Shown here piece by piece: positions 8,373 to 15,383 of a DNA stretch of 64,000 nt. Source of the DNA: an uncultured Alphaproteobacteria bacterium. GTDB lineage: Bacteria > Pseudomonadota > Alphaproteobacteria > RF32 > CAG-239. Location of the stretch: positions 62,001-126,000 of the forward strand of contig CAJUKS010000001.1 of NCBI GenBank assembly GCA_910587405.1, given 5' to 3'. The notes under the pieces were generated by a model that saw only the letters and a list, made by a program, of their open reading frames with translations, had not been told where the DNA came from and searched no databases. Numbering within the stretch: the stretch's first letter is position 1; each line of letters begins with the position of its first letter. A program made the translations under genes and the position numbers.

Positions 8373-10683
8373 GCAAATTTTTCGCAGGATATTGTTGGGG
8401 GCGGCAGCAACGGCAGTTGCCGTTGCTGCCCTTTATGCGGCGGTGCCGCGGCCGGAACTGTTGGAAAAATATACTTACTCCACAGCCGTTTATGACCGTA
8501 ACGGCCGTTTGCTGCATTTGGGACTGAGCATGGACGACAAATACCGGCTGCGGGTTTCTTATCGGCAAATCCCGCCGGAAGCGGTAAAAGCGTTGTTGCT
8601 TTATGAAGATCGTTATTTCTTTTTTCATTTTGGGGTAAATCCGCTGCGGGCGGTTAAATCGGCGTTGCTGATGCTGGTCGGTGCGCGCAAACAGGGCGCA
8701 TCGACAATTACGATGCAGCTGGCGCGAATGGTGTACGGTATCGACTCGTCAACTCTCAGCGGTAAATTTGAACAGATTTTGCGAGCGTTGCAGATAGAAA
8801 TGTTCTATTCCAAGCAGGAAATTCTGGAAGCCTATTTTAATTTGGCGCCCTACGGCATGAATATTGAAGGTATCGCCGCCGCCGCGCAAATCTATTTTGA
8901 AACCGTTCCCGAAAAACTGAATCGCGATCAGATCATGACATTGACGGTTATTCCGCAAAATCCGTCGAAAAGAGGGCCGGGCAGTCGCGACGGCAAAGCC
9001 GAAGCCGTACGGGCATATCAAAGATTGGCGAAAACATGGCAAAAAGAATACGGCGACGACGGAAAATCGGCTGCCATGCCGCCGGCCGTCAGTCTTCACC
9101 GGCCGTTTGCGGCGCCGCATCTGGTGCAGCAGCTTAAAAGGCAGCGGCACGGCAGCGTGTTTACCACAATTGACCTCAATTATCAACAAATGACGGAAGA
9201 TATTGTCTCGCGGTATGTTAAAGCAAGCAAAAAATACGGCATTGACAATGCGGCGGTGCTGATTGTGAACCGGCGCGATATGAGCGTGTTGGTCAAAGTG
9301 GGGTCAGCCGGTTTTTTCAATGCGGGGATTGAAGGCCAGGTGGACGGTACGCGGGCTTTTCGATCGCCGGGTTCGGTGATGAAACCGTTTATTTATGCTT
9401 TGGCGCTGGAACAGGGTCTTATCCATCCGCACAGCCGTTTGAAAGACGTTCCGCGCAATTTTGCCAATTATGCGCCCGAAAATTATGATCGCCGATTTTA
9501 CGGAATGATGGATGCCACTTCGGCGCTGGTGAAAAGCCGCAATGTTCCGGCGGTGGAACTGCTTTTGAAAATCGGAATCGAAAAATATTATATGTTGCTG
9601 AAAGAAAGCGAAATTAAAAGATTGAAAAACGCCGATTTTTATGGTTTGGCACTGGCGTTGGGCGGTTATGAGCTAACGATGGAAAATGTGGCGGAGATGT
9701 ATGCGATGCTGGCGGGCGGCGGCCGTTTTCGCAAACTGAGATGGATCAGGGAAGCGCCAACAGACGACGGAAAGCCGCTGCTCAGTCCCGAAGCGGCTTT
9801 TCTGACCATGGACATGTTAAGGCACAATCCTCCGGCAGATCGGGATTATTATGCTTTTGCCGCGGCGCACGAGCCCTATAAAGTATACTGGAAAACCGGA
9901 ACGTCGTTTGGCTATCGCGACGCCTGGGCGGCCGGTGTCGTCGGTGATTATGCGGTGGTGGTATGGCTGGGCAATTTTGACGGGCGACCGAATCCGGCCT
10001 TGACAGGACAAGAGGCTGCCGCACCGTTGTTTTTCAAAATTGTCCGCAGTCTTGCTAAAAACTTGGGAATAAACGGGGATGACGTCTCCTCCGCAGGGCT
10101 TAACCTGTCCCAAACGGATGTTTGTCGTTCCACCGGTGACATTGCCGACGCCGATTGTCAGGAAACGATCAAGTCGTATTTTATTCCCGGAGTGACCCGA
10201 ATTAAGGTTTCTAACATATCGCGGCGGATTCCGGTTGACCGCGTTACCGGAAAAAGGGCCTGCCGTCACCGGCCGCCGCAGACCGTGATGAAAAGTTTTG
10301 AGTTTTGGCCGTCGGACGTGTTGGCGGCATATCGTGCCGCCGGGGTGGCGGTGCGCCGTCCGCCCGAATTCGGTGAGAATTGCGATTTGATCGAAACCGC
10401 GCACATCGGCAATGTACCGCAAATATTAAATCCGGCCGACGGCAGTGTTTTGTTGACCGGTCTGACCAACGGCGGCAAGGAAAAAGTTTTGCTGAAGGCT
10501 TCTGCCGATGCCGATGCGCGGCGCATTTTCTGGTTTCAAAACGGAACCCTGATCGGGGATTGCGATGTCGGAGAAACCCTGGAAACGAAGCTTGGACAAG
10601 GGGAGTGGGAGTTAAAAGCGGTTGACGACAAAGGACGCTTTACGGCTGTTCGGGTCACGGTGCGACCGGTTTTGAGCGAGTAG
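8359..10683 (+). CDS. pbpC: Penicillin-binding protein 1C
   Basis: Bifunctional peptidoglycan synthase, 774 residues, inner-membrane anchored and facing the periplasm. A membrane segment lies at about residues 8-28. The glycosyltransferase 51 domain shows EDRYFFFHFG with catalytic Glu83 and GASTITMQ. The transpeptidase domain shows Ser339-x-x-Lys342, a KSRN (SxN-type) motif and Lys512-Thr-Gly-Thr. The C-terminal domain typical of PbpC follows to the end. The start at 8359 lies inside the 3' end of the alpha-2-macroglobulin gene and begins just before the anchor; no separate strong ribosome site is seen, so translational coupling is likely. Together the pair is proposed to repair damaged wall and trap proteases. 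Confidence 0.95.
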   Translation: MWNRKQIFRRILLGAAATAVAVAALYAAVPRPELLEKYTYSTAVYDRNGRLLHLGLSMDDKYRLRVSYRQIPPEAVKALLLYEDRYFFFHFGVNPLRAVKSALLMLVGARKQGASTITMQLARMVYGIDSSTLSGKFEQILRALQIEMFYSKQEILEAYFNLAPYGMNIEGIAAAAQIYFETVPEKLNRDQIMTLTVIPQNPSKRGPGSRDGKAEAVRAYQRLAKTWQKEYGDDGKSAAMPPAVSLHRPFAAPHLVQQLKRQRHGSVFTTIDLNYQQMTEDIVSRYVKASKKYGIDNAAVLIVNRRDMSVLVKVGSAGFFNAGIEGQVDGTRAFRSPGSVMKPFIYALALEQGLIHPHSRLKDVPRNFANYAPENYDRRFYGMMDATSALVKSRNVPAVELLLKIGIEKYYMLLKESEIKRLKNADFYGLALALGGYELTMENVAEMYAMLAGGGRFRKLRWIREAPTDDGKPLLSPEAAFLTMDMLRHNPPADRDYYAFAAAHEPYKVYWKTGTSFGYRDAWAAGVVGDYAVVVWLGNFDGRPNPALTGQEAAAPLFFKIVRSLAKNLGINGDDVSSAGLNLSQTDVCRSTGDIADADCQETIKSYFIPGVTRIKVSNISRRIPVDRVTGKRACRHRPPQTVMKSFEFWPSDVLAAYRAAGVAVRRPPEFGENCDLIETAHIGNVPQILNPADGSVLLTGLTNGGKEKVLLKASADADARRIFWFQNGTLIGDCDVGETLETKLGQGEWELKAVDDKGRFTAVRVTVRPVLSE

Positions 10684-10808
10684 GCTTGGAAAAACCGCTG
10701 CTGCGCCGGTTTTTGCCGCCAAATCAGGTATTTTAGGCGACGGATGTTGAAAAATCAGTTTCTGCTATAATATCATAAAAGTATTAAAAAACATACAGGA
10801 GATAAGTT

Positions 10809-11024
10809 ATGAATAATTTGATTTACAATATCGCCTTGATTTTGACCATTATCGGCGGTTTGAACTGGGGGCTGATCGGTTTGTTCGGCTTCGACGCCGT
10901 GGCTTTTCTTTTCGGTCCTCTGAGCGTTTTGAGCCGTATCGTATATATTTTGGTCGGCGCTTCAGCGGTGGTACTCATTTTTTCGTGGTTTGTTCCGGTA
11001 ACCAGATTGTCGGATACCAAATAA
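10809..11024 (+). CDS. DUF378 family small membrane protein
   Basis: A 71-residue protein with two predicted membrane helices (about residues 5-28 and 38-60). The motif GGLNWGLIGLFGFD is characteristic of the DUF378 family (Bacillus YuzA-like), whose function is unknown. A good ribosome site (CAGGAGATAAGTT) precedes the ATG. It stands alone on the plus strand, 125 bases after pbpC and just before a bidirectional terminator shared with the convergent tRNA-Met gene. Confidence 0.85.
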   Translation: MNNLIYNIALILTIIGGLNWGLIGLFGFDAVAFLFGPLSVLSRIVYILVGASAVVLIFSWFVPVTRLSDTK

Positions 11025-11058
11025 CCAACGATACTTCCGAAGTAAAATTTAAAAAAAG

Positions 11059-11088
11059 AAAAACCCTAGGAAAACCTAGGGTTTTTTG
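11059..11088. terminator. Bidirectional intrinsic terminator
   Basis: Stem AAACCCTAGG with AAAACCTAGGGTTT makes a hairpin flanked by A-runs on one side and T-runs on the other, so it can end both the DUF378 transcript (plus) and the tRNA-Met transcript (minus). Confidence 0.8.
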
Positions 11089-11089
11089 A

Positions 11090-11166
11090 TGGTAGCGAGG
11101 GTCGGATTCGAACCAACGACACGCGGATTATGATTCCGCTGCTCTAACCACCTGAGCTACCCCGCC
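11090..11166 (-). tRNA. tRNA-Met (CAT anticodon)
   Basis: The minus strand folds into a full cloverleaf of 77 bases including an encoded CCA at 11092-11090. The acceptor stem starts GGCGGGG, the D arm is GCTCAGGTGGTTAGAGC, the anticodon stem GCGGA/TCCGC encloses loop ATCATAA with anticodon CAT, and the T arm has TTCGAAT. The sequence resembles alphaproteobacterial elongator tRNA-Met rather than initiator tRNA (pair 1-72 is G-U, not mismatched C-A). A CAT anticodon could also be tRNA-Ile2 with lysidine, but the arm sequences favour Met. Confidence 0.93.
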
Positions 11167-11181
11167 ATCGTGACAGCACAT

Positions 11182-11210
11182 TTATTAAGGTTATTTTGTG
11201 CAATTGTCAA
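11182..11210 (-). promoter_or_regulatory. Promoter of tRNA-Met
   Basis: On the minus strand TTGACA (11210-11205), a 17-base spacer and TAATAA (11187-11182) sit 16 bases before the tRNA 5' end. The -35 lies immediately beyond the stop of the upstream HD gene. Confidence 0.7.
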
Positions 11211-11213
11211 GCA

Positions 11214-11753
11214 TTATTTTTGAGAAAAATCACAATTTTCCCACAGGGCGCCGAGGATCGGGCGGGCATTCTTTTCATATTCCTCAAACAGGGACGTCCA
11301 TTCTCTTTTGCGGTCAAAATAGCGGCTGCGGTCGTGCATGTCATAATAGCGTGCCTGCAGGACCACGTCGAGTTTATCCATTTTCTTGACAAACACGGCC
11401 TCCGGGGTGTCGCGCCGCTCATACTCGACAAACAGGTCGACCAGACGCGGGCAGTTCGATTTGGCGGCGATATCCTGCATGGCCTTCAGCTCAAGGGCAT
11501 ATTTTTGTCGGGGTTCAATGTGGTCGCCGGGGGTATAGTCGCCGGTGACGGATTCCGCAAGATCGTGCACGACGGCAAATTCAAGGCATTTCAGGCGGTC
11601 GAGTTCCGGCGGGCACAAAATAAGAGTCAGCAGGCACAATCCGTAGGAATGGTCGGCAACCGATTCCGGATTTTCGACCTCACGGCGAATCCAGCCGTTG
11701 CGGGGAGTGTCTTTGAGGGTGCAGATGACTTCAGCAAGTTTATCAATGTTCAT
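11214..11753 (-). CDS. HD-domain nucleotidase (YfbR/HDDC2-like)
   Basis: A 179-residue cytoplasmic HD-domain phosphohydrolase. Early GWIRREVENPESVADHSYG matches the YfbR/HDDC2 family, giving metal ligand His; VVHDLAE supplies the HD pair, and KMDKLDVVLQA the last Asp. Family members are 5'-deoxynucleoside monophosphatases. The start at 11753 (MNIDKLAEV) is chosen over a longer frame to 11834 because GGAAAAACATC precedes it and the extension is not family-like. The stop lies just upstream of the tRNA-Met promoter. Exact substrate is inferred from the family. Confidence 0.82.
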   Translation of the reverse strand: MNIDKLAEVICTLKDTPRNGWIRREVENPESVADHSYGLCLLTLILCPPELDRLKCLEFAVVHDLAESVTGDYTPGDHIEPRQKYALELKAMQDIAAKSNCPRLVDLFVEYERRDTPEAVFVKKMDKLDVVLQARYYDMHDRSRYFDRKREWTSLFEEYEKNARPILGALWENCDFSQK

Positions 11754-11827
11754 GATGTTTTTCCAAATATAAGGCCGAAAATTAAAAGATCGGATTAAAA
11801 ACTTGTTAGTATTGCATATTTTTATAC

Positions 11828-11856
11828 TTGTCAAGCGAACTCTCTCTTTATATACG
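11828..11856 (+). promoter_or_regulatory. Likely promoter for the outer-membrane protein gene
   Basis: TTGTCA, 17-base spacer, TATACG, ending 37 bases before the ATG at 11894. It lies in the divergent gap between the HD gene and the barrel gene. Confidence 0.45.
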
Positions 11857-11893
11857 TTAAGGTGCTAATGAACTTACAGACAGCGGAGGCTAC

Positions 11894-12769
11894 ATGACTA
11901 TCAAATATAACTTGATGACGGCGGTTTTATTTTCCGGCGTTTTTTTGGGATTTAACACGGCGGCGGCTGATGACGGCGAAAAAAGCGATCTGCGGGCAAA
12001 TTTCCGGCGGGTGGCGTTGGAGATGTCATCGACCGAGGTAAAAAATGCCGATTTGTATGTTGACAATCCCAACTCTCAGCTCAGTGCTGACAGCAAAACA
12101 ATGATCAAAGGCGTGTTTGACTTTGTGTTGGAATACGAACAGCCGAATTGGCAGTGGAACAACAGCTTGTTTATGGAATACGGGCGTACCGAACTGAAAC
12201 CGGTTGACGAAGAGCATACCACCAACGAAGACGCCGATAAAATCCTTCTGACCAGTGATTATAACTGCAAATTGTGGAAACTGGATTTTGACGATGCCGA
12301 TGCCGGACCGTTTGCGAGCGTGGCGTATCAGACCGAGTTTACCCGTAACAATGACGCCCCGCGGATGAAAGTTGTTCGCGGCAAAAGCGGGTTGAAGTTG
12401 TTTAACGGCGACGTTATCAAGGAATTGTACGCAGCGGCGGTTGGTGAATATGACTTTACCTACAGCAATGCCGAAGTGACGAAAAGCGCCTATGAAATCG
12501 GCATCCGGGCCGAGAAACCGATTTCCGACCAGGTGAAGTTTCAACTGGAAGGATATTTCCGCGACTATTTGAGCTACAGCGAATATGTGGCGACGGATTT
12601 GGAATATGAACTGAGCGTGACCGGGCGGATGGATGTGAAAGTCTATCAAAAATTCAGTCTGGCCCCTTATGTCAGCTATTTTCAGGGAAAAGCAAGAAGC
12701 GCCAGCCGGGAAGGGTCAAATTTCCTGATCGGGCTTTCGTTCGCTTATGCGGATTTGTTTGACCTGTAA
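11894..12769 (+). CDS. Predicted outer-membrane beta-barrel protein, unknown function
   Basis: A 291-residue protein with a signal peptide (about residues 1-25, cleavage near AAADD). The remainder alternates aromatic and polar residues in short strands (for example WNNSLFMEYGRTEL, YEIGIRAEKP, FLIGLSFAYADLF), as expected for an outer-membrane barrel; it resembles DUF481/DUF3078-type proteins but I cannot fix the family. No cofactor motifs. GCGGAGGCTAC gives a strong ribosome site. A GC-rich hairpin at 12806-12835 follows. Confidence 0.6.
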   Translation: MTIKYNLMTAVLFSGVFLGFNTAAADDGEKSDLRANFRRVALEMSSTEVKNADLYVDNPNSQLSADSKTMIKGVFDFVLEYEQPNWQWNNSLFMEYGRTELKPVDEEHTTNEDADKILLTSDYNCKLWKLDFDDADAGPFASVAYQTEFTRNNDAPRMKVVRGKSGLKLFNGDVIKELYAAAVGEYDFTYSNAEVTKSAYEIGIRAEKPISDQVKFQLEGYFRDYLSYSEYVATDLEYELSVTGRMDVKVYQKFSLAPYVSYFQGKARSASREGSNFLIGLSFAYADLFDL

Positions 12770-12805
12770 AGGACATTATTACAAAATAATGACATTTTGA
12801 AGCCG

Positions 12806-12835
12806 GGCGGCGCGATGGTTGACTATTGCGCCGCC
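12806..12835 (+). terminator. GC-rich hairpin after the barrel gene
   Basis: GGCGGCGC and GCGCCGCC form an 8-bp stem around a 14-base loop. No T-run follows, so it may be a weak terminator or an mRNA-stabilising hairpin. Confidence 0.4.
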
Positions 12836-12882
12836 TGATGTTATCATTTAACTGTGATTCAGACTATTATGGAGAGAATGTC

Positions 12883-15336
12883 ATGCCTGATGCAAACGTT
12901 TTGTACCGAGAAAAAAGAAAACAGGAACTGGAACAGCGTTTGCAGGATTCGCAGCGTAAAATGGCGCAAAGAAGCACGACGATAGAGTTTCAGGCCGATA
13001 CACTGAGTCGTTATTCCTCCACCAACGCCTATTATGATCCCCAAAGCGGCCGAGTGGTGAGAAACGTTTATTCCAATCAGGATAGCGAAAGCAAAATCAA
13101 AGAAAACATTTCGCACGAGGCCAAACATGCGGCGAACGCCCGGTTGGGGATTCCGGATCTCAGCGCCGAGCAGTTTTATAAGCTGAGGGTGTTGGACGAA
13201 GTTTCGGCATGGACGGTTTCGGTGTTGTGCTGGCGCGAAGAATATCTGGCGGCCGAAAACAAGGAAAAGTTTTTGGAAGAGGCCGGCAAATCTTCCTTCT
13301 GGAACAGCGCCACCGTTCCTTATGATTATTTGGAGGCAATCCGGCAGGGAAAAGTCAATCCGGAAAGCAAAGATCCCAAAGAGTTTGACAAGGAGATGGA
13401 ACTGTTGGTGGGTGAACAGTTCAGAAATATGGCGGCGCAAAATTCGGGATATGTCAAAGATTTTGAGGCGGCAACCCGGTTGTTTATGAATACTTCCGAT
13501 CGTAAGTTTCAGCAAGATGACGCAGAGTTTGAGCGTTTTTCGCAGCACTATATGACAATCGGCGGACTCGATTTTCGCAAATATCTGACAAATGACTGGC
13601 AGGATCGTATTTATGTTCCCGAAAGAATCGGCAATGCCGGTGCCAGTCTGGCTCAGGACGGTAATGCCGATAATGCCCAAATGCTGGCGGTTGACGGTTT
13701 GGTCTATGACGGAACGGTGAGTCTGGAGCAGTACCATAATCTGCTTCAGCATAAAAAAATTGCCGAGAATGTTTTCCATAACCTTGACGATAAGATGAAA
13801 AAAGACCTGCAGTCCGGCGGCTGGATGTATGACGAGCAAATCTCCCAGAGTTATGATCTGTTCAGTAAACTGGGCACTTATCGCGGGATGTCCGGCAATA
13901 ACGAAATGGAAAGCTTTTTGGACGTTAACATGGCGTTGGCTTTGAACAGCGGCGACGGCAAGGTCGGAGAAAATCAGGCCGAATATCTGAAAAAACTCAA
14001 AGAGATATACACGGTACCGGGTACGGATATCGATTTGACCGCGCATATTGACGGTTTTGACCCCAACAATGTTCCGGTTAAAGAATGTCCGGCGATTGAC
14101 GAGTTTCGCCGCAATCCCGATCAGTATCGTCAGGATCACCCTTATCAGCCGATGCTTTCAAGCGCCCTTGAATATAATCAGGGAGATGCCAAATGGCAGG
14201 AACACTCCGAAGAAAACAGAGTTTCCGACGTGTTGAAAATGGATGTGCTGGACAGCGGTTCCGACTTTCTGAAAGCCGAGCGGGAAAACCGGGCGATCAA
14301 TCAGGAGTTGGAAAGAATAAAAAAACAGGAAGAAGCGGAAAAGGTGGAACCGTTGACCGTCAAGCCGCAAACGCGAATTTACGGAATGTTGGACGGGGTT
14401 AAGTTCTATCTCAACCGTCCCACGGTGTTTCAAAAGGCAGAGCTGAAATCGTATGTTAACGAGCAGGGCGAAAAAATTGAAGTGACAATGATTGACGGCA
14501 AAAAACACGGCGCCGCTTTTTTGCGGGACGAAAACGGAAACATCAAGGACGTGAAACTTTATGATCAGGGCAAGGAAATTGATTTAAGCCAACACACGAT
14601 AAACATTAAGGACGGAAAGTATATCGAAAACGGCAAAGAAGTTTCGCGGACGGAAGTTACGTTGGACGGAAAGCCCTTTGGGGCCGTTGTTGAGAAAAGT
14701 TCTGCCGGAACCAAAGCTGATTTTTATGACAGTAAAGGCGTCCGGATGGAAGGTGCGCCCAACGCCAAAATGACGCAGACGGAAGAATACGTCTCCGGCG
14801 GCAAACCGGGCCGTGGTTCGGAAAATGCCGAAACAGCGGAGGCGACACCGGCACCTGCAGAGAACAAAGCGGAAGTTCAGCCGTCCGAGGTTTTAACCCA
14901 GCCGGCCGACAGCGTACAGATAGCGGCACCGGAAAAAACGGCGGAACCTGTCACGGCAGAGAAAACGGAAACCGAAAACGGCGACAAACAGGGAACGGAA
15001 ACCGAAAAAACGGAACCGGTACCGGCACCTGCAGAGAACAAAGCGGAAGTTCAGACGTCCGAGGTTTTAACCCAGCCGGCCGACAGCGTGCAAAAAGTGG
15101 CGGAGGATATGAAGCGCGGCCATGACCGGATTGCGGCAATGCGGGCGAAAGTTGCCGCCGGGCATGAGGCGGAAAGAACGGCAATGTATGCGGAATTTCT
15201 GGAACGTCATGACAATACGGAAGCCATTCGTCGTTTGCGCAGTTCGAAAACAATCAGCAGCGGCATCGTCCGTCCGACTTCGATCCGTGCCGATTTGCTG
15301 CAAAAACAATTGCAAGAGTTTCAGATCCGGCCCTGA
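12883..15336 (+). CDS. Large unknown protein with HEAKH zincin-like motif and repeat-rich tail
   Basis: An 817-residue protein I do not recognise. The first 50 residues are charged and helical. HEAKH at residues 78-82 fits the HExxH zinc-peptidase pattern, followed by LDEVSAW that could give a third ligand. Residues around 530-620 hold short G-K-x-x-G-style repeats reminiscent of MORN segments. From about 640 to 740 the chain is low-complexity Pro/Ala/Glu and contains two near-identical copies of PAPAENKAEVQ...LTQPADSVQ. There is no signal peptide or membrane segment. The start at 12883 has GGAGAGAATGTC; an earlier ATG at 12826 lacks such a site. A secreted effector or a cytoplasmic peptidase are both possible. 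Confidence 0.6.
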   Translation: MPDANVLYREKRKQELEQRLQDSQRKMAQRSTTIEFQADTLSRYSSTNAYYDPQSGRVVRNVYSNQDSESKIKENISHEAKHAANARLGIPDLSAEQFYKLRVLDEVSAWTVSVLCWREEYLAAENKEKFLEEAGKSSFWNSATVPYDYLEAIRQGKVNPESKDPKEFDKEMELLVGEQFRNMAAQNSGYVKDFEAATRLFMNTSDRKFQQDDAEFERFSQHYMTIGGLDFRKYLTNDWQDRIYVPERIGNAGASLAQDGNADNAQMLAVDGLVYDGTVSLEQYHNLLQHKKIAENVFHNLDDKMKKDLQSGGWMYDEQISQSYDLFSKLGTYRGMSGNNEMESFLDVNMALALNSGDGKVGENQAEYLKKLKEIYTVPGTDIDLTAHIDGFDPNNVPVKECPAIDEFRRNPDQYRQDHPYQPMLSSALEYNQGDAKWQEHSEENRVSDVLKMDVLDSGSDFLKAERENRAINQELERIKKQEEAEKVEPLTVKPQTRIYGMLDGVKFYLNRPTVFQKAELKSYVNEQGEKIEVTMIDGKKHGAAFLRDENGNIKDVKLYDQGKEIDLSQHTINIKDGKYIENGKEVSRTEVTLDGKPFGAVVEKSSAGTKADFYDSKGVRMEGAPNAKMTQTEEYVSGGKPGRGSENAETAEATPAPAENKAEVQPSEVLTQPADSVQIAAPEKTAEPVTAEKTETENGDKQGTETEKTEPVPAPAENKAEVQTSEVLTQPADSVQKVAEDMKRGHDRIAAMRAKVAAGHEAERTAMYAEFLERHDNTEAIRRLRSSKTISSGIVRPTSIRADLLQKQLQEFQIRP
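14847..14918 (+). repeat. In-frame direct repeat, copy 1
   Basis: About 72 bases nearly identical to 15021-15092, spaced 174 bases apart, with a single clear difference inside (CCG versus ACG). Lies in the Pro/Ala/Glu tail of the HEAKH protein. Confidence 0.9.
15021..15092 (+). repeat. In-frame direct repeat, copy 2
   Basis: Second copy of the repeat at 14847-14918. The offset of 174 bases (58 codons) keeps the reading frame; the near-identity at DNA level points to recent duplication. Confidence 0.9.
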
Positions 15337-15351
15337 ACGGATTAAGGTCTT

Positions 15352-15381
15352 GCCAAAAGCCCGGATATCCGGGCTTTTGGC
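15352..15381. terminator. Palindromic bidirectional terminator
   Basis: A perfect 30-base palindrome centred on GATATC with arms GCCAAAAGCCCG, sitting between two convergent genes. It ends 2 bases before the stop codon of the helicase gene on the minus strand. Confidence 0.7.
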
Positions 15382-15383
15382 AT

